The position numbers and the translations under genes are program-made. From Staphylotrichum longicolle (Eukaryota > Ascomycota > Sordariomycetes > Sordariales > Chaetomiaceae), in the NCBI GenBank assembly GCA_019096155.1, contig JAHCVI010000001.1, forward strand, positions 14,099,243 to 14,163,242: a DNA stretch of 64,000 nucleotides. Reading direction: 5' to 3'. Positions 23,501 to 34,887 of this stretch are shown one piece after another; within the stretch, counting starts at the first letter, position 1; each line of letters begins with the position of its first letter. The notes beneath the pieces were generated by a model. That model worked only from the letters and a program-made list of their open reading frames with translations, searched no databases and was not told the origin of the DNA.

Positions 23501-24679
23501 CCGAACCCAACATCATGGGATGTCACCTTGGCCAACATGAGACCTCTTCTGGTGCTGTTTGAAACAAAAGACCGAAGCACGAACATGAGGCACCCTCACC
23601 AACTATCGACCACTCTGCTCGGTGAGCGCAAGGCCAATCAGACCAACATCTGGCGAAGCATTTCCCGCTTGGCACGTATCTCGTCCTCGCGTGATCGGTA
23701 TAGTTTTAGCGGCTCCCAGGCTGGTATCAGATGGCCCGTGGTGCGGGACGAGATGGGTTTTGGTCTGCTCTAGGAATTCGACTGGTCTGTCGTGCTCGGC
23801 GGTGACGACCGACAGTGTTGAGGCGTCGACCAGGTGGGAGCGTGTTTTTGGGCTGAACTGTCCATTGAATTGGTAGAATTTCGATGTAATTCCTCATGTG
23901 ATAATCTATCGGAACGTCTTGCGGGTTTCCATTGTGCTCCAAGAGGTCATCATATGCCTTGATTTCCGTTGACACTTTGTCCAAAACAAGGGGCGGGGGA
24001 GCGTGAACCAGGAACTCAAGGGTTCGTTTGTTGCTTGTTGATTCCTTGCACCGATGCCGCAACCTTCCACGGCACTGCCCTTTCAGTTTGGTGGCGAGCA
24101 CAGCAACTTCCGTATGAGTACCTCAGTGCGTGAAAAGCTGTAAGGCTGAATGTCCGGCTTTCTCGGGCGGTTCCGTCTCGGGGGGGGGGTGGCTTGGCCG
24201 GAGGGACAGATGACCCGAGCAGCTCCGTCAACCTCCGGCTCTGAGTGGCCGGCTTCCGGGAGATCCCTGCCCCGCCCCGCTGTTGAAAATGCCCGTTTTG
24301 ATGACATGCGGCGATGAGGCTGTGGCCGTCATGTGTGGCTGGCTGGCTCTGGCCACTGTATGGAGGGGTTCAAGAGGGAAGACGTCATCAGGCTATGGAT
24401 CTTTTGCCCGACAAAGAAAGCTCGCGAGGGTTGATGTCGAGGGTTTTGTTTGATAGCCTCGTGGAGCATCGCGGGGTGTTGATCGCACTGCCCCATCATA
24501 TTCCCACAAAGGGGGGCGCAGGGACGCGGGGGGGGCTTGGCACCGGTTGATCGACGCGTCCACACGAAACGACCATCAATGAGCCATGTGTTGAGTGTAA
24601 ATGCTGTCATTTCCCAGCGTCCACCACCAAGTCACACCTCGAGACGATAGACATCCGTACAGCGAAGACCAAGGCAAAG
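20526..24679. other. 4.2-kb divergent intergenic region (GH128 / Zn2Cys6 regulator)
   Basis: Both flanking genes are transcribed away from this stretch. The first ~750 bp upstream of the GH128 gene are pyrimidine-rich on the minus strand, as in a leader. The rest has scattered open frames on both strands with no domain. A T run lies at 22498-22508. No transposon or tRNA was recognised. Confidence 0.5.
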
Positions 24680-26629
24680 ATGCAAGCGCTACCCGATACC
24701 AGCGGGCCCATGGGCTTCGCTGAGCCGACAACCGCCTTGCCGCTCCTCACCTTGAACAGCACCGACGTTGACGAGTTTGACTACTCGACCTTTCTCCAGG
24801 ACCAGCAGGATATAGACTACCTCGCCGAGGAAAGCTCAGGATCCACAACCGAACCTCAGCTCACACCTCCATCCGGGGCAGTCTCATCAGATTCGTCGCT
24901 GCAGGTCCTGGCACCGCGACAGGGCCATCTTGCACCCTCTGCCGCACTCGCAGCTCAACCTCGCAACCATGCTGGCAGAGACGGCAAGACAAACCCAGGG
25001 GCACAGGGGCACGCAAAGCAGAGGCTAGAGAGGCGCGGCCACACGAAGAGTAGGCGGGGGTGCTTTAACTGCAAGAGACGACGAATCAAGGTGAGGAAAC
25101 GACGTTTAAACCTCGGGAAGATGAAGGAATTGACAGCGGCCACCATTAGTGTCAGGAGACGAGACCTGCATGTGGGCACTGCGTCAAGCAGGGTCTCAAG
25201 TGCGAGTACCCCTCGCTCCCGACCATCGTGCATCAGGTGCGTCTTCCTGTTTCCCGTCATTCTGAGTGGAAAACAACCTAACACTCAGACAGCCCCAGCA
25301 CCAAGTCCCCCTCTTCAGTCTCCAGGACATGCGCTTCTTCCAGCACTTCCTCCTCAACTGCTACCCGCACCATCCAATCGGCTCCGAGGACCTCTGGACG
25401 CACGAGATTCCCTGTCTCTCGCAAAAGGTACGACGCCTCCCCTCATACATCCTTCTTCCCACAAAACATACACTGAAACTCTCTGCCCACTAGTACGAAT
25501 ACCTCATGCACGCCATCCTCGGCTACTCGGCCTCGGAGCTCATGGCCACGACCGACCCGTCCCTCGCCGAAGCCGCCATGTCGCACCGCCTCAAGGCCAT
25601 CAAAGCCATCAAGCGCGCCCTGGCCTCATCCACGCCCTCTCCCTCCCCCTGCCCCAACTCCTCCTCCTTCCCCTCTTCTTCCTCCTCCTCCTCCCCACAC
25701 CCATCATCATCATCATCCCCCCCACCTGCCCCGCCCCAGCCCCCGCCCGGCAGCAGGAACGACCCCCTCTTCGAGGAAGGCAACGCGCTCATGGCGACGT
25801 GCTTCGCGCTCACCTACCAGTCGGTGCTCCTCGACGACGGCCTGGCCGAGTACATGACCTTCATCCGGGGCATCATGATCGTGGCGATCCAGATGTACTG
25901 CAAGGGCGCCGCGCTGCTGTTCGGCCCCCTGCTGGGCGACTCGCAGAAGGAGGCGCTGCGGCCGCACATGGAGGAGCTGGGGCTGATCGACGCGGGCTGG
26001 ACGGCGCGGGCGGTGCGCGGGGTGGAGGGGTTGAGGGGGCTCGTGGTGGGCGTGGAGGGGCGGGAGGTGGAGGAGAGGTATTGGTAGGTTTTTTTCTTTT
26101 TCTTTTTGGGTTTTCTTGATTCGATGCTCCAGTGTCCTGGCCGGTTTTTTTGAGAGAGGATTGGAGCTGACAAATGGGGGGGTTAGGGAGCTGATCTCGG
26201 AGATGGCCAAGATGCTGTCTGTGAGCTCGTGGAAGGGTGAGTTGTTTCCGTCTTCTCTTTTTCCGGGACGAGCTCAAACTGACCGAGGTGGCTCTAGCAT
26301 ACGTCGCCCTGACGGAGCACTACGCGTGGTGGATGATGCTGCCGCACGACAAGTTCCAGCGGCTGGTGGACCCGGGCAACCAGGTGGCGATCCTGCTGGG
26401 GGCGCACTGGATCGCGCTGGAGCAGATCATGGCCGTCATCTGCGACGCTGAGCGGAAAGGGGCGGCCAAGACGCCCAAGCAGTCGTCCGGCATCAGCCCA
26501 GGGAATATCGGGTGGCTCAAGTACCTCAACGCGCAGGTGGACCAGGAGCATCGGGCGTACAACCAGTGGCCCATGTGGGTAGAGGCGCAGTTGAACAAGG
26601 ATAGGGGCTTCTTTGGGAAGACGCACTGA
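24680..26629 (+). CDS. Zn(II)2Cys6 transcription factor, sterol-uptake-control (UPC2)-like
   Basis: Nuclear fungal-specific regulator. Six exons fit: 24680-25090, 25150-25236, 25293-25427, 25494-26083, 26187-26236 and 26298-26629, in phase throughout, 534 residues. Introns end with canonical CTGAC/CTAAC branch sites (for example GAGCTGACAAAT...GTTAG for intron 4 and AAACTGAC...CTCTAG for intron 5). The binuclear cluster spans the first intron: CFNCKRRRIK | CQETRPACGHC…LKCEY (residues ~128-160), with spacing C-x2-C-x6-C-x6-C-x2-C-x6-C. The C-terminal regulatory domain contains LQDMRFFQHFLLNCYP, HAILGYSASEL, and late motifs HYAWWMMLPHDKFQRLVDPG and LLGAHWIALEQIM typical of the UPC2/Fungal_trans_2 type. 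A Ser/Pro-rich loop interrupts it (~25640-25750). Small exons 5-6 are inferred from splice signals. Confidence 0.82.
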
Positions 26630-27396
26630 TGTGTGCGAGAATGTGTCTGGTTTCTTTGACTTTGAGGTTGCTCTCTTGTCTTACACTACTAGTACCTAGT
26701 AGGTAACAGGACACTGGATGGTTAGTGGGCTCTTGATCTTGACAAAGCATGCCGTAATAAACCCTTCCAAAAATCGAGCTTGTCGAGGAGCGTTTTTCCG
26801 TTTCTGCTCCCCCCCTACTCTCATCTGTGGCAGCTAAAAAGGCATGGCCAACGAATACAGGCCCTGTCCAGCTTCAACGACGGTCTTAGATGCCGCGCCA
26901 CTCGGTGTCTTTTCGATAAGGTAGCACAGCCCCGAAGACATTGGGATGCCAAAGGTCAAGTTGCCCATGAGAACGCCTGTGCCAGCACTGCCCCACTCCA
27001 TGGCCCACCGCTCCCGCGCGCCCGCCGTCGTATTTCGCATCGAACATCGAAGTGGGGCTTCGAGAAGTGCCAAGGAGCCAAGTGCGGGAAGCCAAGCCCA
27101 TGAGCTGGGATTCTCGACCAGGGCCGGGGTGTTGATGACCTTCAAAGAAACGTGTGAGCAGCCGGACTGATGTAGGGGCGCGACACCCCGTATCCTTCGT
27201 ATCGCGAGTTGATTGGCTAGGTGTTTAAGGTGTGTGAATGATAGCTTTGTTGATATGACCTTACACCTGCGGCAGTGCATTGGGCCTTGGGCTCTGAGAG
27301 TTATAGGGGAGCTTCAACGTCTCTTCTTCAAGAATCAAGACCTTACCTTCTCAGATCAAATCATCACTGCCAAATCACTCCGTCAGTTCACGAACC
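26630..27396. other. Intergenic, downstream of the Zn2Cys6 gene and upstream of a hypothetical gene
   Basis: No supported gene. A minus-strand frame at 26834-27280 lacks recognisable features. Confidence 0.5.
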
Positions 27397-28540
27397 ATGA
27401 CAACTTACCTGTCCTACCCGGCGGCCACGCCCTCAGGGCCCGCGCCGGATTACACCCCCAGGACATCGAGCTCGCCCGTCTCGACAGCATCTCCCCTTCC
27501 TTCCTTAGCGCTCCGCCGCCCTACGGCGAAGTAACCTCTTCGTCTTTCCATCCACAGTCCACCTCCAGATCGAAACCCCCGGCAAGCCCTGGTTCTGCCT
27601 CCCCCTCCCTCGCCCCGACCCCATCCCCGTCTTCACCCTCTCCTCCTCCGACTCGGACGCCTCAGCCGCTTCCACCTCCTCCACCACCACCACCCCAACG
27701 TTCATTTCCCTGCGCCCCGAGCGCTCTTCGGGAAGCTGCTACCTCACCTCCCCCTCCAACACCCCCAACGACCCATCCACCGTCTCGCCCCTCGCAACAA
27801 CAACCTACCGCTTCGGCCCCAACCGCCCGGCCCGCATGCGCCTCTTCTCCCCGCACGCCGCGCCCATGTCCACTGCCGCCCTGCACACCCTCCTCTTTTC
27901 CAAAGACAGCAACACCGACACCCACCACACCGACAGCATCATCTCAGACCACACCCCCCACCCAGAGCCTCCCCTTCCCGAAGAAGGAGAACACGAACCG
28001 CTGGAACCATGGGACTCCTTCCTGCTCACCTCGCCCGCCCTCCTGACCCGCACCCTCGCCTTCCGCACCCGCCTCGGCACCTTCGAGTGGCGCTACGCCT
28101 CGCGCCGCGAGCGCCACGCCCTGTCCCGGGCCAGGGGGGGCGAGGACGTGTCGAGCCTGCTGGTGCTGGAGCGGGTGGTCCGCGTCGCGACCGCGCAGAA
28201 CAACCAGAACAACCCATCATCTGCCTCTGCCTCCAAGAGCGGAGAGGAGCAGATCCGCACCCCGGTCGCGCACTTCGTCCGCGGGCGGGGCACCCGCACC
28301 GAGGGCAGCGGCGCGAGCAGCGCGGGCAACGGCGGGCGGCTGGACGTGGACTTGAGGATGTGGGAGCACCACCACCACCGTCATGGCGGCGGTGACGACG
28401 GTGATGATGGCCAGGCGGACAAGGTGGAGAGGGAGATGGCGGTGGTGCTGGTCGTGGCGACGTGCCTGGTCATGCTGAAGCGCGAGGTGGATCGGCGGCG
28501 GGCGCAGAAGTTTGCGATTATCGCCATGGCTGTTAGTTAG
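27397..28540 (+). CDS. Conserved fungal hypothetical protein
   Basis: Function not recognised. The secure part is one frame from 27509 to the stop at 28540, about 343 residues. It includes the ordered block HLQIETPGKPWFCLPLPRPD, then IPVFTLSSSDSDAS, SLRPERSSGSCYLTS, and TTYRFGPNRPARMRLFSP, TLAFRTRLGTFEWRYASRRE, VLERVVRVA, PVAHFVRGRGTRTEG, plus an amphipathic/hydrophobic C-terminus (MAVVLVVATCLVMLKREVDR). Beta-rich spacing and a loop of His/Gly/Asp suggest a Tubby/LURP-like sandwich, which is only a guess. This frame has no ATG before 27836, and a CCTTCCTTAG acceptor at 27499-27508 points to an upstream exon. The best start is ATG 27397 (MTTYLSYPAATPSGPAPDYT), but I could not find a clean donor between them. 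A ten-codon span of His/Gly/Asp repeats lies near 28368-28420. Confidence 0.6.
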
Positions 28541-29668
28541 GGGGGCTTGAGTTGTGGTGATATGAGGGTTTTTTTTTTTTTTTTTTTTTTTTTTTGTATG
28601 TTCCTGGAAGGTGCGGAAGGTGGGAGGTTGGAGCGAGCTATTGAAGATCTTTGTTGAGGCGCAGGCGGGTAATGGGAGGTTGGAATGGGGAGAGTTTGTC
28701 CAAGTATTTGCGGCTTTGTTCCTTCTTTTTCTCTTTCGGTTGGGAATCTCTCTACGGCAGTCACACGGAAAGTAGGCGGTGGTCCAGCCTGCGATATATA
28801 GAATGTCATATTACTTTGGGTAGTGAACGTTAATACAACGAATAATCCACTGATACGGATTGCTGAGCTTCGTGGATCTTATTCACCCTGCTTCTCAAAA
28901 ACCTACCCGAGCCAGCTGCTACGTCTCTACCAAACCATGGGCGATACAACCACTCTACATGCAAATTAATGCTCTGGCTCTTGTTGGGCACTCAGACGGG
29001 GAAACACCATCTCTATGACACCGCATACCATACCATGCTGCGCTCACAAGGCCTCAACTGTCAAACTTGCGTTAAATCATTGCATTATCCCAGCGACCGG
29101 GGTCTATCAATGCCGTATACGCCTCTACCAAAATCAGCCTGTCTCAGAACATGGAACCTCTGGACCCTCGAGCCAGGCGCGTTGCAAACAAAGCAATATC
29201 ATGCAGGGCCATGTTGGGGCAACCGCCCGCTGCTGCGACCAGGGCAGCATCGTCATCAGAATCCCCCAGCCGTAACGTGACCCGCCAAAAAAACACAAAA
29301 CCATCGACTTCCAAAGCCAGCGTGCAACGAGCCTTGCAACCACCGAAGTCGTGAGCAAAAATGCAAAACCCTGATTGTACCGCCCGCCAGCCCTTCGCGA
29401 AGCCGAACCCATCCATCATCCTGTGTTTGCCGTTTGCGGTTCCCACCCGATCCACGTTTGGTTCCCATCCGTTGCCAGGTATCGCATCAAGTAACCGAAC
29501 CCCATCCCCTAGTATGCGCCGTGATAAGAAAAAAAAATGTGAGCAGAGGTCGACCCTCGGAAACCGCCAGAGTAGCCGGACAACGCCAATCATCAGAGCA
29601 GATCCGTGTCCCCCATATACAACCCAAAGTCCCGTATTCGTACAACGGCGGCACAACCCAGCGGCCGC
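28541..29668. other. Convergent 3' region between the hypothetical and PFK2/FBPase genes
   Basis: Holds a 27-nt T run (28569-28595) just after the hypothetical gene's stop and no coding region I can support. Confidence 0.55.
28569..28595. repeat. Poly-T run (27 nt)
   Basis: Twenty-seven consecutive T on the plus strand, within 30-60 bp of the hypothetical gene's stop codon. It is a mononucleotide microsatellite in the 3' UTR region. Confidence 0.9.
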
Positions 29669-31835
29669 TCACGAGTTCCTGTCCACCGTTTTCCGCGGCC
29701 GGTAGTCGGGCATCTCGTCGAACCAGAACGTCTCCTCGTTGTATCGATAGGCGTGAAACTCAATTCCGTAGGGCTTGGGTTCGATGGCATAGAGAATGCC
29801 GAGGGGCAGGTCGAGGTCCGCAATATCGTCTCTGGTGAGGTCCATGAAGTAGGCCATCAGGACGCGGCAGACAGACCGGTGTCCAATGATGAGCAGGTGG
29901 TCCGTGATGCGCTCAATCTCACGCACCATGTCGCGCAGCCGGCTGATAACCTGCAGGTAGCCCTCGCCGCCAACTCCGGGGTAGATGTACTGGAGCTTGT
30001 CCTTGGCTCGCTTTTCATACTCCTCGGGGTGTTTTTCGGCGATCTCCTCGTACGTCATACCCTCGAAATCGCCAGCATTGAGCTCGTTCAACATCTCCCA
30101 CGCCTTGACGTCGTAGTCCTCGTCCGCCTCAAAGTATTCCGCCGTCTCGGCACTCCGCTTGAGCATCGACGTCCAGACGCAAAAGTTCTTCTCGTCCAGC
30201 TCTTCGTACAGCTCGGGATAGGGCGGCGTGTTGTCGCCGCGCTCCGGCGGGAACTTGGAGGCTGCAATCTTGTTCTTCTGGTCGACGATCCATTCCTTCC
30301 TCTTGAAGGTGATGAAGTTATACAGAGCTTGGCCGTAGAGATGGCCACGCTCTGTCAACTCCGAGTTGCCGCCCAGCTTCTGAACACGGTTATCCTCACT
30401 CTGTCCATGGCGAGTAATCCAGATCTGCCTCGGTGACAGATTGAACGTGGTCAGGTATGAGGCAATGCCGCCACTCAGAAAGCCTCTAAGCCGATGGTGG
30501 ACAACCTTTCTGCCCACGTCGATCATCTGCACAAGGTCAGAAAACCGATGCCGCTTCCCCAGAGTCTAGAGATGACAAACCTGAATGTATTGCAAATCAT
30601 TGTCCTCCTCCCACTTGCCCAGCGGCTCGTATGCGCTCTCGTATGCCTTGACTCGTGCCTTGAAATCCTCCAGGGCCTTGGTCGGATCCTGGTTTTTGTA
30701 ATCTGGGCCGAAGAGCTTGAGGCGCATGTTTGCCTCAAGGAGCTGCAAGCCGTCAGTCGCCGTCCCAGAACACCAAAAATAGGGCTACGTGTTACTAACA
30801 TTCTGGTCATGGCAGACGCTTTCGATAAACAGGATGCCCAACTTCGGCTCCTTGGCCTTGATGTGTTCCACGAGAAGCTTCCGCCGGTGGATGGTGCTGT
30901 TTGTGGCATCCAGAATGCCCACAGCGCCGCCCTGGTGGAGAAGATAGTCCAGGAGCTCATCGAGTGTGTCGAGAGCCACCTGCTCGCGCAGCTTGGACGC
31001 GGTTTCGTTCTTGGGGTCGAAGAACTTGGCGGATTGGTCCATCTTGGCGCTGCCTGCAGCACCATTGAGATCGAGCGTCGTGGGTTCACCCTCGACGACA
31101 ATGTCGGGGCCGTCAGTGCCCTTGGAAAGGATGGTCGCGGCCTGCGCGGGCACATCGATCCTGCTGCTTCTCGCAGTCGGAGAAGCATCGGCCGGATTGG
31201 CCACGCCAGCAGCAATGCGTCTGCGATTGCCTACGTTGAAAATCTTGGTGTTGTGTTGTTGCCAGGATAGGTAACGATGCATCTTCTTGGTGAGATACGA
31301 TTTGCCTCTCGCTGGCAGGCCAACCATGATGATGACCAATTTGGCGGCGACATCTCTGTCGGGGATACGGCCGTCGGGGGATGCTCTTGATCGAGTCATC
31401 CCCGGGATGTTGAGCGTTGTCGCATGCGGGCGGACTCGCGGTGTTTGGCTCCCCGAGTTCTGTCTGACAGGCGGGCTGGGCAAGTGTTAGCGGCGGTGAC
31501 ACAGCAGAGGGTGGGTCGTGCTTTCACCGGGTGGCCATGGCAGCACAGAAATGGGCAACATGCTAAAAATAAGCCGGGTGGTCAACTTACATCCGCGGGG
31601 AGGCAGGCGCCGTCGACGAGATGCTGCGCGAGTATGGGGAGTCATAGTTCGGGCGAGGTTGCGGATTTGAGGTGACCGAGTCGACCGTGGTCAGAGTCTT
31701 CAGGGCGTTTGTCAGGGCTGGGGCGCCAGGTGGCGGCAGGGCACCGTGGTGCACTTTGTCATCGGGGCCATCGCCATTGGCATGGATCGTGGGGGACGTG
31801 TTAGCCGAAAGCGCTGCACCCATCAGATGGCTCAT
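29669..31835 (-). CDS. 6-phosphofructo-2-kinase / fructose-2,6-bisphosphatase
   Basis: Bifunctional cytosolic enzyme that makes and removes fructose 2,6-bisphosphate, the main switch between glycolysis and gluconeogenesis. Exons fit at 31591-31835, 30800-31475, 30581-30742 and 29669-30526 with introns of 115, 57 and 54 bp, all in phase, giving 646 residues. The kinase half has Walker A GLPARGKSYLTKKMHRYL (~135), the KIFNVGNRRR strand, the DATNSTIHRRK helix and the ESVCHDQN strand. The phosphatase half has the phosphohistidine motif RQIWITRHGQSEDN (~397), NAGDFEGMTYEEI and the second His in LLIIGHRSVCRV, so both half-sites look intact. The kinase half carries a Ser/Gly-rich insert after GNRRR. 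Coding probably extends 5' of ATG 31835: in-frame TPPSLRKLAMSHL and an acceptor CTTCCTCAG near 31946-31954 suggest an additional first exon. Confidence 0.92.
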
Positions 31836-34572
31836 AGCAAGCTTGCGCAGCGAGGGAGGTGTAGGGGACTGCGGTGCGCCTGCAGTGTCTTGGTGCAGGG
31901 GCGAGAGGATGTCAGCCGTGATGTCGGTAGTGTGCCGGTCGATAGTTCTGAGGAAGAAAGATGAAGATGTGGATGGGGAAAGAACTGGAAGAAGAGACCT
32001 TTGAATTGGAGGCTTGCTTGGATGGGGGAGAGAGCCAGATGCCGTGACATGGAAGGATGGGAGATTTGGCAGGTAAAAAGACCCAAGGATCAGAAAGAAG
32101 GTTGCAGGGGGGCCGCAGGGATCCTTGCGTGCAGTGGGGTGGAGCTGAAAGTGTTAGCAAATCAGCTCACGAAAGATCAACCAGGGTGAGATGCCCGAAC
32201 AGACGCCCGGAGCTGTCGGTCTGATGAATGGGGAAAGGGTTCAAGGTCACTCTCAGGTCCGTCAGGACAGTTATCAAGTTTGTTGGCTGTGCCCAAACCG
32301 ATGAGAAAACGTCCGACCGCAATGTGCGTCTCCCACCACCAGAACTATAAAGACCGGCACGGATCTCACCACTCACTTTGACACGGTTGCACCGTTTGCA
32401 CGTTCTCGGGGGGTGCACCCACAATTCTGTCACGTCGCTGTGTGAGGCGAAGGCGATTTTAGTGGCATGCAAGATGGAGACTTTCGAGTTTTGGCTCCTC
32501 TCGGCTCCTTTCTGGAGACCCACCGGGCACGGGGGTCCAAGTTGGCAAAAACGGATGACGTACGGGGCCTCAACCGGACTTGCACTGAATCGTTGTGGGG
32601 TGACTCAACACTCCTCTCAACATCAGACTGGCATGCCCGAGTTCCGTCTCGCCAAAAAACACCGTACGCCGAAAGGCCTGCATCCGACACAGTCAGCATT
32701 TTCAGCAACAAATGGGCCACAGAAAGAACGAGAAAAAATCAATAGAGGGTAAGAAGAAAGAGGAGCAAAATCCTGAACCCACCGCTTGCTTGCTTTATTC
32801 AGGAGCCTGCTTACTTTCACCAAGTATGACGGGAGGAGGACATGAAATTGTGTTTGTCGGATTTGATGTGTACGCCTCCTTTTGGATGTCAGAAGCTGAG
32901 CCAGCTGATGCCAAGCTCTGATCCAAATAGGGGCTTGCCCGACTGGACAGCTTGATGGCACGATGGCAGATGACTTAACCGCAATGTTGAACTTGTTGGT
33001 TGCACCGCCGACAAGCTTGTGATTGCGCAAGCTGCGTCGCCGCCTTGGCGCCTGATCGCCTGATCGTTTGCTCTGCCGTGCGACTCAGTGCTTGAGTGCT
33101 TGCTTGAATCTGCTCGTCGGATGAATCCTGGAAGTGGCGGGGTATGGCGGGGAGTCTTACAACAGTTGAACTGCCCGGTGCTTTGCGGCTGCAGACTAAG
33201 GTTAGGTATTTCAAGGATCGCAGCCTTGAGAGTTTTGAACCTTATCGGAGCGCTTGTAAAGGCCATGACAAAGCCAGCCTCGGGGCCGAAACATCGACTT
33301 CAAAGAACCAACCGAATGCACTAGCTGCGGACACACAATTCGGGATACTTCATTTGCCCCGATGCCAACACAGTCTTCCACACACGCTCGGAGTCCAACG
33401 CGGCCTGGACAATGCCCGCTCCGTGCTAGGAATTGGTCTTGTCATATTACACGTAATGAGGATCTTTGCTCCTTACAGAGAACCGCCGACTTGGCTTTTC
33501 TTGGTATCTAGAGATCGACTGGGGTCGTCGACATCATACCGCTCCCGCGCCGCATCTCGATGGATGCCGATCTATTCTCGACGACCCGCAGATGCAAGAT
33601 GGCCAGATTGATGAAAAGGACGACGGCGAAAGTAGGTATTGTATTTCGTAGGCGCCGCGCCCAGCCGGCAAAATAGCATCGGTCTCGCTCCCGAAGGGGC
33701 GTCTGCTCGAGCTGGAAGGTGAGCCAGATGAGGAGTCAAAACCCCCCACACGGAGCGACCACGACCGCCCGACTCGATGCCAAGAGCGACGGGGCGCTTG
33801 CCGTCAAAGCGAGCTGCGTCTTCGGCAAGCGATCCGTGGATCCTTTTTGCTGAGGAAATGGAGAGCTCCGCTGACTACACTACTGCATCCTGGTCAGTTC
33901 CTGGCTAGTGAGGGGCTCGTTCGGAGAGCGCATCGGAGCTGCCGGAGTTGACCTTGACTTTGAACAAATCTGAATGCGAGAGAAGAATCCGCGGAGAAAA
34001 CTTGCGCTGTGGACTTTGGAGGCGCACTTCGGATTCTGCAAGCCTCTAATGAAGGAAGAAAAGTTCGGATTATTGACGTCGGCCACGCGAAGGCCAGGTA
34101 CTAAGTACTCTTCTGTTGCCACGACGAGGGGCCATCAGTGGGGGGATGGAGACCAGATGGCGGACCCTCGATGGCAAACAAATGGGGACGCTATGCACGG
34201 GACAACAACGGCCGTATTCGTAGCGCCAGCATCGTCAAGATTGCGTGCTAGTTTCCTGCCTGGTTGGAACTGTCGCTTGATGCCAATTCGTGATAGAGGC
34301 ACTCTGAGACGCGGGTGTTGAGGTGGGGGAAACTGCAGCCCGCCCGGTTGGGGAAGCGGCGGGATGGGGGCCGATGCCGCAGAATGCGGGGGGCTTGTGG
34401 AGGATGTGGAGACTGCGACGGAGGTAAGCCCTGGCTGCATATTGGCGCCTGCCACGCGCTGCCGGGGCCTTGACTTCAGGCACAGGGTGGGGCTCGTCCT
34501 AATTTTTTGTCACAAACACCAAGACGATTGCCAGCTGCGGGCAGGAGATTGTCACTTCTGACTTCCCCGTGA
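31836..34572. other. Divergent region between PFK2/FBPase and Tad3
   Basis: The first ~120 bp probably belong to a 5' coding exon of PFK2/FBPase. The remainder has no recognisable gene. A 155-codon ATG frame at 33144-33611 (plus) has no motif and overlaps antisense frames. Confidence 0.5.
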
Positions 34573-34887
34573 ATGAGCAGCGGAGCTTGTTCTTTCCCAC
34601 GAATGCGCGCTGCGTTTGGGGCTACCCGCCATGTTTTCTTGCTCTCCCTCCATTACCCTCGTCTGCGACTATTTCCACCATTCTCCGGCGCGGTTCCTCG
34701 TCTCTCCACGCTTGCACAAGCCCCGCTCCCTGGCAATCGGTTGATCACCCCTCCGCTCGCCCTCTCTTTTCGTGCCCCTCCTAGCTCTGCGTCATCGCAT
34801 GATCGGCTCGGCTGCCGGCCTACCCATCGTCCCGTACCTAGCCCTCGGGTCGCCGTTTGCCCGGCCCCGAACGTTGCAGCCGGCGAG

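Noticed and set aside
26237..26272. 36-bp intron (GTGAGT to GACGAG) in the Zn2Cys6 gene
   Set aside because: Too short for a fungal intron and out of phase; the 61-bp choice to CTCTAG (26237-26297) has a CTGAC branch site and splices in phase.
29606..30436. 276-codon plus-strand open frame
   Set aside because: Antisense to the bisphosphatase half of PFK2/FBPase; no domain.
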